Notes: generated by a model from the sequence alone, not told the origin. A stretch of 64,000 bases of DNA from Clostridia bacterium DTU025 (GCA_001513145.1 LFSP01000049.1:3256-67255), one strand, 5' to 3'; positions 18,239 through 26,996 are shown, counted from the stretch's first letter. Numbers and translations are program-made.

Positions 18239-19075
18239 CTATGCCGTCGTCCGCGCCTGCTCGAGGCAGCGCTTCATGTAATCCAGGCTCTCGCGGGCGA
18301 TGGTTATCGGGTCGGGCCTATAATCGAACACCTCCACCGACACGTAGCCCGTGTAGCCCACGTCCAACAGGGCCTTCATGATGGGCACGAAGTCCACGTC
18401 GCCGGTGCCGGGCCCGCGCATGTTGGCGTCGTTGGCGTGGAAGTGGCTGAAGAAGCCCGCCATATCGCGGATTATCTCCGCTGGAGACTGGGGTTCCGCG
18501 CACATGCTCTTGACGTCCAGCATCATCCCGATTCCGGGATGATTCACGCGCTGCACGATAGACCGCACCTCTGCCGCAGTGTTCATGATGTTGGTCATGC
18601 TTGCCGGCAGCGGCTCCAGGCAGAACTTGACGCCGCGCTCCACGGCCCTGTCACCGACTCGCCTCAGGCTGGCATCAAGCAGCGCCGCGGCTTCCTCAGG
18701 GTCCATGCCCTGAGGGATGCTGCGCTGATTGGGTGAGCCGAAGGTCAACACGGAGCCCGGCCCGGCCACGTCGGCACACATGTCCACTAGGGCCACCAGG
18801 TAATCAACGGTGCGCGCCCGCACCTTGGGATCCAACGACAGCAGCTGGAGGCCTTCCGGCTTCACCAGCAGCCAGTGGACGCCGCAGATCGCCAGCCCCT
18901 CATCGGCGGCGGTGCGCCAGATGTTGGCGCGGGCGTCTGCATCCAGGGTTCGCACGTCGTCGCAGAAGGTGAACGGTGCGATCTCTATCCCGTCATACCC
19001 CGCTGCCCGCACGGCGGCACACGTATCGCCCCAGGTCCAGCCCTCGAACATCTCATTGCACGTCGCGAACTTCAT
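18239..19075 (-). CDS. Sugar phosphate isomerase/epimerase family TIM-barrel protein (1)
   Basis: 278 residues of the xylose-isomerase-like (AP endonuclease 2) TIM-barrel family. Metal-binding residues expected in the family can be seen at E in FCLEPLP, D in MMLDVKSM, H in FSHFHANDAN and E in YVSVEVFDY. ATG 19075 overlaps the stop of the preceding gene as ATGA, showing translational coupling. Together with the upstream paralogue, the Tct transporter and a Gfo/Idh/MocA oxidoreductase it probably isomerises or epimerises an oxidised sugar or polyol; specificity unknown. Confidence 0.88.
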   Translation of the reverse strand: MKFATCNEMFEGWTWGDTCAAVRAAGYDGIEIAPFTFCDDVRTLDADARANIWRTAADEGLAICGVHWLLVKPEGLQLLSLDPKVRARTVDYLVALVDMCADVAGPGSVLTFGSPNQRSIPQGMDPEEAAALLDASLRRVGDRAVERGVKFCLEPLPASMTNIMNTAAEVRSIVQRVNHPGIGMMLDVKSMCAEPQSPAEIIRDMAGFFSHFHANDANMRGPGTGDVDFVPIMKALLDVGYTGYVSVEVFDYRPDPITIARESLDYMKRCLEQARTTA

Positions 19076-19950
19076 GGCAAGAGCCCCTGCGCCTGCATGA
19101 TCCCATTCCACGCCTCCATGCATTCGATGGAGGCCTCCTCGCCACCCTCTGAGAAGGCCGAGCCGTATGGGCGATGGAGGAGCTCCTCGGGGATCGCCGC
19201 GGCCTTGCGGTAGTGGGTCTCCAGCGAGGCCCAGCCGTCGTAAGCGTCGGCAACTAGCTGTGCGAACAGCGCCGGGAAGCCCACTTCGCCCTGGCCGATC
19301 ACGACGGATTCGGGCTTGCCGGAGGGCCCAACGCGCACCACGTCCTTCACATGCACGTGGTTGATCCACGGCTTGAGTCTGTTGTAGCCATCGGGGAACG
19401 GCGACTCGCCCTCGCGGTCGTAGAGGTTGTTTCCTGGGTCGAACAGCGCCTGGATGTGTTCCGAGGCAACCTGGGCCAGCACCTGCTCCAGCTTCTGCGA
19501 CGTGCCGGCGGAGGTGGCCGGGTCGTACTCCAGCACGAGCACGGCGCCGGTCTTGCGCAGCACGTCCTCGGCGCCGCGCAGCCTCTCGACAATGAGGGGC
19601 AGGTCGGCCTGGAAGTCTCCGCGGGCCCAGAACGTGAACCCGCGCACCAACTGCGTGCCGAAACGGCGCCCCAGCTCTGCGCAGCGCTCCAGTATCTTGA
19701 GGTGGGCCGCGTAATCCGACTCGGAGCCTAGGTCGCACTTGAACACTGGGGCAGCCACGCACGGCATCAGCATCCCGTGCTTGGAAAGGAGCGCTTCGAC
19801 CTGGTCCAGCTGGTCGTCGGCGAGCTCGTAAAGCTGCTTGTCCCACACCGTCCTGAGCTCTGCGCCCTCAAGTCCGTAGCGCTTGGCGATGACGAGCGCC
19901 CTGTCGAGGTCCTGGCTGATCTCATCGGTTATGACAGCTCTCCTGAACAT
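19072..19950 (-). CDS. Sugar phosphate isomerase/epimerase family TIM-barrel protein (2)
   Basis: 292 residues, same superfamily as the next gene but only distantly similar to it. Family features: N-terminal MFRRAVITDEISQDLDRAL, E in LVLEYDPAT, the D/N-rich ALFDPGNNLYD, HVHVKDVVRV and the C-terminal E in WASLETHYR. The stop overlaps the next start (ATGA) and its own start lies 1 bp after the TctA stop, so transporter and enzymes are one transcript. Likely acts on the compound imported by TctABC. Confidence 0.88.
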   Translation of the reverse strand: MFRRAVITDEISQDLDRALVIAKRYGLEGAELRTVWDKQLYELADDQLDQVEALLSKHGMLMPCVAAPVFKCDLGSESDYAAHLKILERCAELGRRFGTQLVRGFTFWARGDFQADLPLIVERLRGAEDVLRKTGAVLVLEYDPATSAGTSQKLEQVLAQVASEHIQALFDPGNNLYDREGESPFPDGYNRLKPWINHVHVKDVVRVGPSGKPESVVIGQGEVGFPALFAQLVADAYDGWASLETHYRKAAAIPEELLHRPYGSAFSEGGEEASIECMEAWNGIMQAQGLLP

Positions 19951-19951
19951 A

Positions 19952-21454
19952 TCACGCCTCCGCGCGCCGCTTGAACATGTTGCGGATCATCCGGGGAAGC
20001 GGCGTTCTCGATATGATGACCAGCAGCGTCAGCGCCCAGAGCACCTGGCAGATGGGCCTGGCGAAGAAGGGTGCCAGGCTTCCGCCGCTTATCACCAGTG
20101 CGCGGCGAAGGTTGTCGTCTGCCATGGGGCCCAGTATGAAGCCGAGCACCAGCGGAGCAGCGGGGAAGTCGTTGCTGCGCATGAAGAACCCAATCACTCC
20201 GAACAGCACCGTGAGGTAGATGTCGAAGAGCCGGCCGTTGATGGCGTAGGCTCCGACGGTGCAGAGAACCAGCACGATGGGCATGAGGATCGTCCTTGGC
20301 ACCTGAAGTACCTTGACCAGCGGGCGAACCCACGACAGCCCGAGGATGGCCATGAAGATGGTGGCCAGCATGAATATGGCGGTCACCGTTCCGATGAACA
20401 TCGGCTGCTCTATTGGAAGCAGGGGGCCCGGGCGTATGCCGTGGAGCCACATGGCAGCCAGCAGTACGGCGGCGGGGGCGCTGCCGGGAACGGCCAGCGT
20501 CAGCACTGGTATGATGGCTCCGCCGATGCACGCGTTGTTCCCGGTTTCGGCAGCGATGAGCCCGTCGTACGACCCGCGTCCGAACTCATCAGGGTTCTTG
20601 CTGGAGCGTTTGGCGACGTCGTAGGATATCCAGGCTGCGGTGTCCTCGCCCACGCCGGGGATGGCGCCTACGATAACGCCGATGATGCCGGAGCGAATGA
20701 TGGTTTTCCAGTAGCGCACGAAATCAGCCATCCGGGGCAGCACTCGGTCTACCTTGGTGCGCACGGTGTAAGCCTTGGGCATCTTCATGACACCGATTAT
20801 CTCCGACACGCCGTACGTGCCCACCAGCACCGGTATGAGAGAGAGACCTCCCGATAGGGCCACCGTGCCGAAGGTGAAACGCGGATAGGCGTGAATGGGG
20901 TCCCGCCCTATCTGCGAGAGAAGCAGGCCGAACAGCCCTGCCACCCAACCCTTGAGGGGATCCTTCGGGGCGGTGAGATTCCCGCAGATGACTATACCGA
21001 AGATGGCCAGGGTGAAGAACTCCCACGACTTGAAGCTCAAGGCGATCTTGCCCAGAAGCGGCGACACTATGCCAAGGGTCAGAAGGCCTATGAAGGTGCC
21101 CACGGCCGAGGCGGTGGTGGCGAGGCCTATGGCGTAGCCTGCCTGCCCCTTCCTGGCCAGCGGATTGCCATCGAGACACGTGGCGGCGTTGGCGGCGGTG
21201 CCAGGGATGTTAAGCAATATAGCCGACCGTGAGCCGCCGTAGATGGCGCCGACGTACACGGATATCAGTATCACCACAACCTGCTCGGCGGGGAACCGGA
21301 ACGTGAGGCCCGTGATGAGCGCCACGCCCATGGTTGCCTGCAGGCCTGGCAGCATTCCGACGATTATTCCGAACGCCGTGGCCCAGAGGGAGTTGAAAAG
21401 GGTCGTCGGCGTGAGAAGCCTGAAGAACTCGCTAAAGAAGACCGAAAGCGACAT
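19952..21454 (-). CDS. Tripartite tricarboxylate transporter large permease, TctA family
   Basis: 500 residues with about 11-12 hydrophobic segments and the TctA hallmarks GMLPGLQATMGVAL near the N-terminus, SRSAILLNIPGTAANAATC and IPGVGEDTAAWISYD. It uses an ion gradient to import the ligand captured by the TctC-type protein. Strong AGGAGG 7 bases before ATG 21454. Encoded with TctB and TctC homologues; the natural ligand of this copy may be a sugar acid rather than citrate given the neighbours. Confidence 0.94.
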   Translation of the reverse strand: MSLSVFFSEFFRLLTPTTLFNSLWATAFGIIVGMLPGLQATMGVALITGLTFRFPAEQVVVILISVYVGAIYGGSRSAILLNIPGTAANAATCLDGNPLARKGQAGYAIGLATTASAVGTFIGLLTLGIVSPLLGKIALSFKSWEFFTLAIFGIVICGNLTAPKDPLKGWVAGLFGLLLSQIGRDPIHAYPRFTFGTVALSGGLSLIPVLVGTYGVSEIIGVMKMPKAYTVRTKVDRVLPRMADFVRYWKTIIRSGIIGVIVGAIPGVGEDTAAWISYDVAKRSSKNPDEFGRGSYDGLIAAETGNNACIGGAIIPVLTLAVPGSAPAAVLLAAMWLHGIRPGPLLPIEQPMFIGTVTAIFMLATIFMAILGLSWVRPLVKVLQVPRTILMPIVLVLCTVGAYAINGRLFDIYLTVLFGVIGFFMRSNDFPAAPLVLGFILGPMADDNLRRALVISGGSLAPFFARPICQVLWALTLLVIISRTPLPRMIRNMFKRRAEA

Positions 21455-21478
21455 GGGATTTCCCTCCTAACAGCTGGG

Positions 21479-21997
21479 CTAGGGCAGGAACACGAAGAAC
21501 ACCTTCGTGAATACGAACCACACCACAGCTGACGATACCACGGCCACGATAGCGGCCTTGCCATAGCCCTTGCCCTGAAAGACCGCGATGGAAGCGAAAA
21601 TGTACAGGGCGGTGGCTACAGCGTAATGGATCCTTCCCAGCAGGAGAATGTAGGCCACTGCCAGGCCTACCGTGAGCAAGACCCTCTGGGTTTCGGTAAG
21701 CACCCGTCCTTCGGACGTGCTCTCAGGTTCGGCGGCGTCGCCTGCTTCATCATCGCATGTGGGCGCCTGTTGGTTGAGCGCCTCCATGCGCTTGTAGTGG
21801 GCGTCGCCGGTCTTGGCGCGTGTCACGAGAACCAGCCCGCAGAGCAGCAGTGCTGTGGCCAGCACCAGCGGGACCAGGCCAGGGGCTGCAGTGATTCCCC
21901 ATTGGCTGGCACGCCATGGCATCCTCAGAGCCATGATGCCGAAGAACGCGGCGACGGCCATCACTAGGATGCCTGAGATCGTGTCGGCTCTGCGCAT
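21479..21997 (-). CDS. Tripartite tricarboxylate transporter small permease, TctB family
   Basis: 172 residues with four hydrophobic segments (near 10-30, 37-55, about 105-125, and 135-165) and a hydrophilic middle, typical of TctB. ATG 21997 has AGAGG 8 bases upstream; an in-frame GTG (22006) overlaps that ribosome binding site and is less likely. Partner of the TctA permease immediately downstream. Confidence 0.88.
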   Translation of the reverse strand: MRRADTISGILVMAVAAFFGIMALRMPWRASQWGITAAPGLVPLVLATALLLCGLVLVTRAKTGDAHYKRMEALNQQAPTCDDEAGDAAEPESTSEGRVLTETQRVLLTVGLAVAYILLLGRIHYAVATALYIFASIAVFQGKGYGKAAIVAVVSSAVVWFVFTKVFFVFLP

Positions 21998-22018
21998 AAT
22001 CTTCACCTCTTTAGGAGA

Positions 22019-22050
22019 GGCGCGGCCGATGACCCTGCAAAGGCCGCGCC
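22019..22050 (-). promoter_or_regulatory. Intercistronic stem-loop between TctC- and TctB-type genes
   Basis: GGCGCGGCC (22019-22027) pairs with GGCCGCGCC (22042-22050), a perfect 9-bp stem with no U-tract. A second small hairpin (GCTGATG/CATCAGC, 22080-22097) precedes it on the transcript. It probably lets the binding protein be made in excess over the permeases. Confidence 0.55.
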
Positions 22051-22120
22051 ATGAACTAACAGATCAGATTCCCGCCGATGCTGATGGGTGCATCAGCGGT
22101 ACGGGCGTGCAGCGTTGACG

Positions 22121-23125
22121 TTACGGCCTCGGGATGCCGAACTGCGAGGGCTCGATGTTAGCGAAGCCGCCGTCGTACAGCATCCAGCAGATGAGGGAGG
22201 CTGCCTGCTCGTTGATGGCCTCGGCCTCCTCGCCGTAGATGCACACTGCCACGGAGCCCTTCTCAGTGGCGAAGTTCTTCACCGTGTCGCTGTTGCAGGC
22301 CACCTCGAAAGCCGCAGTGATGGCCGCCAGGGCGTCCGCGGGGATGTCCTTGGGCAGGAACAGGCCGAAGTAAGAGCCAACCGACGGGAAGTCCGCGATC
22401 CAGTTGGTGATGGGAGGAATCGCGCCCACGCCCTCGACCTCCAGCGGCTTGTTATCCATGACCGCCAGTGCTTTCAGCTGCTTGGCGCGGAGCATCTCCA
22501 CGACCTCCATGGAGAGCTGCATCACGCAGTCGACCTCGCCTGACACGGTCGCCGTCACCGCGTACACGCCGCCCTGGTAGGGAACGTGCACGTAGTCTAC
22601 GCCGGCGTACTTCTTGAAGAACTCAGCCGCCTGGTGGCCTCCGGAACCGGTTCCAGCCGACGACACCGTCACGCGCCCAGTCTTCATTGCCTGGATCAGT
22701 GCAGGCAGATCCTGGTACGGGGAGTTGGCGGGCACGCAGATGACGTTCGGGGTGAACATCGCGAAGAAGTTGGCGTAATCCCTGTGGCTGATGTCAAGGA
22801 ACTCTAGCACCTGGTAGGTGACGATGCTCCCGTTGGCGTTGCCGCTCCAGGTGTAGCCGTCGTGAGGCAGGTCGAACATTTCCTTGGTTCCGATGGCGCC
22901 GGATCCGCCAGGGGTGTTGGTGATGATGATGCGCTGGCCGAGAGGCTTCTCCATTTCAGCCGCCACGATCCTGGCAGTGAGGTCAGACGCGCCGCCAGGG
23001 CCCCATGGTACGATGAGGTTGATGGGGCGCCTGGGCTGCCACTTGGCCTGGGCCATGACACCCATGGACATGACCATCATGCACAACATGAGTGCCATTC
23101 CGATGCGGAATACGTGCTTCTTCAT
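22121..23125 (-). CDS. Tripartite tricarboxylate transporter substrate-binding protein, TctC family
   Basis: 334 residues with a signal peptide (about 1-26) and the TctC/Bug features RPINLIVPWGPGGASDLTAR and NTPGGSGAIGTKEM. The binding protein captures the ligand in the extracytoplasmic space. ATG 23125 with AAGGAG upstream; in-frame codons further upstream belong to the untranslated leader. Preceded by a strong bidirectional hairpin and no evident promoter of its own, so it may depend on read-through from the oxidoreductase gene. Confidence 0.93.
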   Translation of the reverse strand: MKKHVFRIGMALMLCMMVMSMGVMAQAKWQPRRPINLIVPWGPGGASDLTARIVAAEMEKPLGQRIIITNTPGGSGAIGTKEMFDLPHDGYTWSGNANGSIVTYQVLEFLDISHRDYANFFAMFTPNVICVPANSPYQDLPALIQAMKTGRVTVSSAGTGSGGHQAAEFFKKYAGVDYVHVPYQGGVYAVTATVSGEVDCVMQLSMEVVEMLRAKQLKALAVMDNKPLEVEGVGAIPPITNWIADFPSVGSYFGLFLPKDIPADALAAITAAFEVACNSDTVKNFATEKGSVAVCIYGEEAEAINEQAASLICWMLYDGGFANIEPSQFGIPRP

Positions 23126-23195
23126 GATCCTGGGCTCCTTTCCTGTGTTGGGGTTTCTTGGTCTAGGCCGTGCAGGCGTGGGCCTTGCACAGCAC

Positions 23196-23224
23196 AAAGC
23201 CGGTGCTCACGATGCACCGGCTTT
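23196..23224. terminator. Bidirectional terminator-like hairpin
   Basis: AAAGCCGGTGC (23196-23206), loop TCACGAT, GCACCGGCTTT (23214-23224): a perfect 11-bp stem flanked by A-tract and T-tract, immediately after the oxidoreductase gene and before the TctC-type gene on the minus strand. Works on paper in both directions; may be partly read through. Confidence 0.8.
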
Positions 23225-23229
23225 GCACC

Positions 23230-24279
23230 CTAACGTAACCTCACGGGCGCGCCCGTGCGCGCCGATGTGTAGATGGCGTGGATTATCTCGACGCTCTTGC
23301 GGCCTTCGGCTCCTGAAACCAGGGGCTCTCGACCATGGAGTATGGCGTCGACGACATCCTGTATCTGAAGACGGTGCCAGGTGCAGTCAGTCTGCGCAGG
23401 GTCAGACGCCGTCGACTGCGCACAGTACGAAGCCGAGAACTGCCTGACCTGTTCCATCTCCTCATCTGTAGTGCCGCGCACAGACCACTCCGTGATGTAG
23501 TCTCCCTCAATGATCACGGTACCCTCGGTGCCGTGCAGCTCGAGGCGCATGGTGTATCCAGGGTACACCGACGTGGTGCCCTCGATGGTCCCCAGCGCTC
23601 CGGATGCGAACTTCAGCGCGGCCACGGCCGTGTCTTCCACCTCGATGCGCTCATGCGCCAGGGTGCCCGTGTAGGCTGACACTTCGGCCACCGGCCCCAT
23701 GATCCATTGCAGCAGGTCGATGGCGTGAATGCCCTGGTTCATGAGGGCGCCGCCGCCGTCAAGCTCCCAGGTGCCACGCCAGCCTGCGCTGTCGTAATAC
23801 TCCTGGCTGCGCCACCACTTGTTGTAAGCGTCACCCAGCACGAGCTTGCCCAGCCGGCCGGAGGCCACGGCGTCCTTGACGAAACGCCAGGCAGGCTTGA
23901 ACCTGAACTGGAATATGCCTGCCAGAACGACTCCGTTGCGGTTGCAGGCTTCAATCATGTCGTCGATGCGCTGGAGGGTGATCTCGACGGGCTTTTCAAC
24001 GATGACGTGCTTACCGGCGTTGGCGGCATCGATGGCGATGTCGCGGCGGGCTCCGGAGGGGGTGAGAATGCAGACCACGTCGACGTCGGGATTTGACAGT
24101 GCCTCACGGTAGTCAGTGTATCCCGTGCCGCCGAACTCCTTAACAACGCTTTCCACACGGTCCGGAACGGAGTCGACAGCAGCCACTAGCCGGGCTTCGC
24201 GGATAGTGGCAACGCTCTCGAGGTGCATCCTGGATATGGCCCCTAACCCCACGACTGCGAATCCCAGTGGCAATTTCAT
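23230..24279 (-). CDS. Gfo/Idh/MocA-family NAD(P)-dependent oxidoreductase
   Basis: 349 residues. N-terminal Rossmann fold with GLGAISRMHLES, then VVCILTPSGARRD and the family motif EKPVEITLQ with the catalytic-region Lys; the second half is the alpha/beta dimer domain (WELDGGGALMNQGIHAIDLL). Oxidises or reduces a sugar, polyol or their derivatives in the cytosol. ATG 24279 is chosen because the in-frame GTG at 24309 is only one base from the -10 element (24311-24316). Regulated from the divergent promoter region shared with the LacI gene. Confidence 0.92.
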   Translation of the reverse strand: MKLPLGFAVVGLGAISRMHLESVATIREARLVAAVDSVPDRVESVVKEFGGTGYTDYREALSNPDVDVVCILTPSGARRDIAIDAANAGKHVIVEKPVEITLQRIDDMIEACNRNGVVLAGIFQFRFKPAWRFVKDAVASGRLGKLVLGDAYNKWWRSQEYYDSAGWRGTWELDGGGALMNQGIHAIDLLQWIMGPVAEVSAYTGTLAHERIEVEDTAVAALKFASGALGTIEGTTSVYPGYTMRLELHGTEGTVIIEGDYITEWSVRGTTDEEMEQVRQFSASYCAQSTASDPAQTDCTWHRLQIQDVVDAILHGREPLVSGAEGRKSVEIIHAIYTSARTGAPVRLR

Positions 24280-24302
24280 CACCTGCCTGAATTCTGATGC
24301 GG

Positions 24303-24332
24303 TTGACACTATTATAGAGCCGGTGGTAGAGT
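24303..24332 (+). promoter_or_regulatory. Candidate promoter of the LacI-family gene
   Basis: TTGACA (24303-24308), 18-base spacer, TAGAGT (24327-24332). It overlaps the opposite-strand promoter, so the two compete for polymerase. Confidence 0.5.
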
Positions 24333-24339
24333 CTGTCTA
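24311..24339 (-). promoter_or_regulatory. SigA-type promoter of the oxidoreductase operon
   Basis: On the minus strand TAGACA (24339-24334), 17-base spacer, TATAAT (24316-24311). The placement excludes the GTG at 24309 as the start of the oxidoreductase. Confidence 0.8.
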
Positions 24340-24342
24340 GAT

Positions 24343-24350
24343 AAACGTTT
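24343..24350. promoter_or_regulatory. LacI-type operator core AAACGTTT
   Basis: AAACGTTT, the central-CpG palindrome typical of LacI-family operators, lies just upstream of the minus-strand -35 and at the expected transcription start of the LacI gene. A second palindrome AAAGCTTT follows at 24354-24361. Binding by the adjacent regulator would control both directions. Confidence 0.6.
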
Positions 24351-24380
24351 CACAAAGCTTTGCCAATGGAGGAAGACCTG

Positions 24381-25412
24381 ATGCCCCGTGTGCGCAGGAA
24401 CCGTCCGACACTCAAGGACGTGGCAGCCTTGGCCGGTACGTCCGTCGCCACCGCATCCAACGTGCTGAGCTCCCGTAACAAGTGCGTCAGCGAGGCGTTG
24501 GCCGCCAGGGTGAGGGAGGCCGCTGAAGCCTTAGGCTACAGGCCCAACATGGTGGCCAGGTCGATGAAGGGAAAGAGCCGCAACCTCGTGGCTGTCCTGA
24601 TCCCTGAGTTCTGGAACCCAGTCTTCACAAAGATCGTCACAGGGGCGGAGCGGGTGGCGGCGCAGCACGGCTACCTGCCTGTGATCTGCAGCACCGAGGG
24701 CGACCAGCGCAGGCAGGACGACTACTTAGAACGCCTCGTTTCCCAGCAGGTAGACGGTTGCCTGATCGCGCCTGTCAGCTCCGACATCCGGTCCATTCAG
24801 GCCATATCCGCCATGGACATTCCCTTTGTATTATTGGACAGACCCTTCAGATTCCCCTCCAACTGCTTTGTAGTTGCCTACGATATGCGCGGTGCGGCGG
24901 AGCGAGGCGTCGAGCACCTGGTGGCCCACGGGCACACGCGCATCGGTTTCATCGGCTGGGACTCCCCGAGCGTCAGGCCCCGCGTGGAGGGGTTCGCCGA
25001 CGGCGTAGCGAAGTACGGCCTCGATCCGGCGGACTGCCCGGTGATGCTGGGGGAGCTGTCGAGGGAGTCAGGCGCCGACCTCGCCTGCAGGTGCCTTGAG
25101 ACCGCCGACATCACAGCTCTGTTCATCGGGCACCATCATCTGGGAGAGGGTGCCGTGATGGAGCTCGTGCGCATGGGAGTCGCCATGCCGGACCAGCTCT
25201 CAGTGATAGTCTTCGGCAACCCCACGTGGGCACAGGTGATGAGCCCGGCGCTGACCTGCATCGACCTGCCCGATATCGAGATGGGTCAGGTGGGGATGGA
25301 GCTCCTCATCAAGGTGCTCCGCGGCGAGCAGCCCGAGACCCCCCGCATCATGCTGGACTGCACCTTGGTGAGCCGAGCTTCGGTGAAGGACCTCACCCCT
25401 GCGATGCGATGA
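24381..25412 (+). CDS. LacI-family transcriptional regulator
   Basis: 343 residues. The N-terminal helix-turn-helix (TLKDVAALAGTSVATASNVL) and hinge (ALGYRPNMVARSMKG) are typical of LacI proteins, followed by a periplasmic-binding-protein-like effector domain (about 65-335). ATG 24381 has GGAGGA about 7 bases upstream; an earlier in-frame TTG lacks a ribosome binding site. It probably represses the divergent catabolic genes and itself through the AAACGTTT site in front of it. The effector is likely the imported sugar/polyol or a breakdown product. Confidence 0.93.
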   Translation: MPRVRRNRPTLKDVAALAGTSVATASNVLSSRNKCVSEALAARVREAAEALGYRPNMVARSMKGKSRNLVAVLIPEFWNPVFTKIVTGAERVAAQHGYLPVICSTEGDQRRQDDYLERLVSQQVDGCLIAPVSSDIRSIQAISAMDIPFVLLDRPFRFPSNCFVVAYDMRGAAERGVEHLVAHGHTRIGFIGWDSPSVRPRVEGFADGVAKYGLDPADCPVMLGELSRESGADLACRCLETADITALFIGHHHLGEGAVMELVRMGVAMPDQLSVIVFGNPTWAQVMSPALTCIDLPDIEMGQVGMELLIKVLRGEQPETPRIMLDCTLVSRASVKDLTPAMR

Positions 25413-25436
25413 AAAACCTCTGGAGGAGCGAGTTTC

Positions 25437-26474
25437 ATGTTCGACGCGACCCGCTACATTCCCGATTGCCTCTTCGATGCGATCACCGATATCAGGGTGA
25501 AGGCCCCACACGTCATCGCTGAGGAGGCGGCTGCGCGAGCTCGCCGGCCGGAGCTTGCCCCCGACGGGCACCTGTGCGTTCTGGCGTGCGACCACCCGGC
25601 ACGCCTCGTCACATCGGCGCTTGGAGATCCCTTGGCCATGGGAGACCGCAGGGACTACCTCTCGCGGGTGCTGAGGGTGCTGAGCCATGACGAGATCGAC
25701 GGCGTTATGTCGACCCCCGACATCATAGACGACCTCCTCATCGTCAGCGCGCTCCAGCGCCGGGCCACCGGGCGGTCGTTCCTTGACGGAAAGGTCCTGA
25801 TGGGCTGCATGAATAGGGGCGGGCTAGCAGGCGCCGTCTTCGAGATGGACGACATGATGACCGCGTACGACGCCCAATCCATCGCCGACTCCGGCCTCGA
25901 CTGTGCGAAGCTCATGTTCAGGCTGGACGTGACCAACCCCGATTCGCTGAAAGCCATCAAGTACTGCGCCGATGCCCTGACCGATCTTTCCAGGCGAGGC
26001 ATCCCCGCCTTCCTAGAGCCGCTCCCCGTGGAGCGCACAGGTTCCGGCTACCGCGTCACCAAGACCGCCTCCGCCCTCATCCAGGTGATAGGCGTCGCCT
26101 CGGCCTTGGGCGTGTCCAGCGCCCTGACGTGGCTGAAGGTGCCCATTGTGCCCGACTTCCCCAAGGTCTGCAGGTCCACCACCCTGCCCATGCTGCTCCT
26201 GGGCGGGGAGGCCACAGGCGATCCCGGCAGGCTCATGACCGATTTCCACGACGCCCTGGCCGCTGGCTCGAACGTTCGCGGCGCGCTCATCGGCAGGAAT
26301 GTCCTCTACCCTGGAGACGCAGATCCTCTCGGCGTCGCGCTGGGCGTGTGCCGGATGGTGCACGGCTCGGTTTCAGTGGAGGAGGCCGCCGCCATGGTGA
26401 ACTCCTTCGCAGACTGGGGCGTCGGCCTGCTCAGCTTCGACCCAGGTGTTGTGGAAGGTCTCGCCTCCAGATAG
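25437..26474 (+). CDS. Aldolase-fold protein, Cgl0159-like (beta/alpha)8 family
   Basis: 345 residues resembling the Cgl0159-type (beta/alpha)8 proteins distantly related to class I aldolases (LacD/DeoC/FbaB). Seen: LCVLACDHPARLVTSALGD, GVMSTPDIIDDLL, GCMNRGGLAGAVFEMDD, a strand with candidate Schiff-base Lys in LTWLKVPIVPDF, and a phosphate-binding-like C-terminal GALIGRNVLYPGDADP. In actinobacteria relatives lie in myo-inositol clusters. With the isomerases and oxidoreductase here it probably performs the carbon-carbon cleavage of the pathway. GGAGGAG precedes ATG 25437. The assignment rests on remembered family resemblance. Confidence 0.7.
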   Translation: MFDATRYIPDCLFDAITDIRVKAPHVIAEEAAARARRPELAPDGHLCVLACDHPARLVTSALGDPLAMGDRRDYLSRVLRVLSHDEIDGVMSTPDIIDDLLIVSALQRRATGRSFLDGKVLMGCMNRGGLAGAVFEMDDMMTAYDAQSIADSGLDCAKLMFRLDVTNPDSLKAIKYCADALTDLSRRGIPAFLEPLPVERTGSGYRVTKTASALIQVIGVASALGVSSALTWLKVPIVPDFPKVCRSTTLPMLLLGGEATGDPGRLMTDFHDALAAGSNVRGALIGRNVLYPGDADPLGVALGVCRMVHGSVSVEEAAAMVNSFADWGVGLLSFDPGVVEGLASR

Positions 26475-26681
26475 GAATAGGAATGGCGGATGGCGCCTGA
26501 GAACACAAGTCCACAGACTGGTGGAGTCCGGTGGCGCAATTCCTCCGATGAGAGGATTTCGCCGATTGAGATCCTACAAGCAGAGGATCACACTATCCCC
26601 ACCTCATCCACGTGATCGACGTCCATTGCGCCAAGAGTCCACGGCAACGACGAAGCATCACGGAGCGTGCAAGAAAGGAAG

Positions 26682-26715
26682 CCGGCCCGACCAGCGCTTT
26701 GGCTGGTCGGGCCGG
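26682..26715. terminator. Bidirectional terminator between aldolase-like gene and abrB-like gene
   Basis: CCGGCCCGACCAGC (26682-26695), 6-base loop, GCTGGTCGGGCCGG (26702-26715): a perfect 14-bp stem followed by TTCTT on plus and CTTCCTTTCTT on minus. It ends the convergent transcripts. Confidence 0.85.
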
Positions 26716-26753
26716 TTCTTGCCGACCCTTGCGAAAGATCCCGGGGGGAGCGT

Positions 26754-26996
26754 TCAGATTCGCCTGGCCGCCTCGATGCACGCGCCGCATATCTGGCTGC
26801 CTTTGAACTGATAGAGCTGCTCATGGCTGCCGCAGAACATGCACGAGGGCCGGTATTTCTCCAGTACGATCATCTCGCCTTGGACGTAGATCTCCATCCT
26901 ATCGCCGTTCTCAATGCTCAAGCTGTGGCGAAGCTCTTTGGGGATGACGAACCGCCCTAGTTCGTCGACGCGCCTCACTACGCCTATGGCCCTCAT
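26754..26996 (-). CDS. AbrB/SpoVT-family transition-state regulator with C-terminal zinc-ribbon-like motif
   Basis: 80 residues. The N-terminal swapped-hairpin AbrB domain is clear (VRRVDELGRFVIPKELR, then IENGDRMEIYVQGEMIVLEKY). The last 30 residues contain two CxxC pairs (CMFCGS and CGAC) that could bind zinc. Such proteins are DNA-binding dimers that control stationary-phase or sporulation genes in Bacillota. ATG 26996 is preceded by GGAGGTG. Divergent from addB; upstream TTGACA (27106-27101) and an AGGATTT...GAAT arrangement are candidate promoter elements. Confidence 0.92.
   Translation of the reverse strand: MRAIGVVRRVDELGRFVIPKELRHSLSIENGDRMEIYVQGEMIVLEKYRPSCMFCGSHEQLYQFKGSQICGACIEAARRI

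Noticed and set aside
18239-19846. A 535-codon minus-strand open frame reaching far upstream of the isomerase start
   Set aside because: The upstream part is antisense-frame reading through the other isomerase gene with arginine-rich, low-quality sequence; the ATGA overlap and ribosome context place the true start at 19075.
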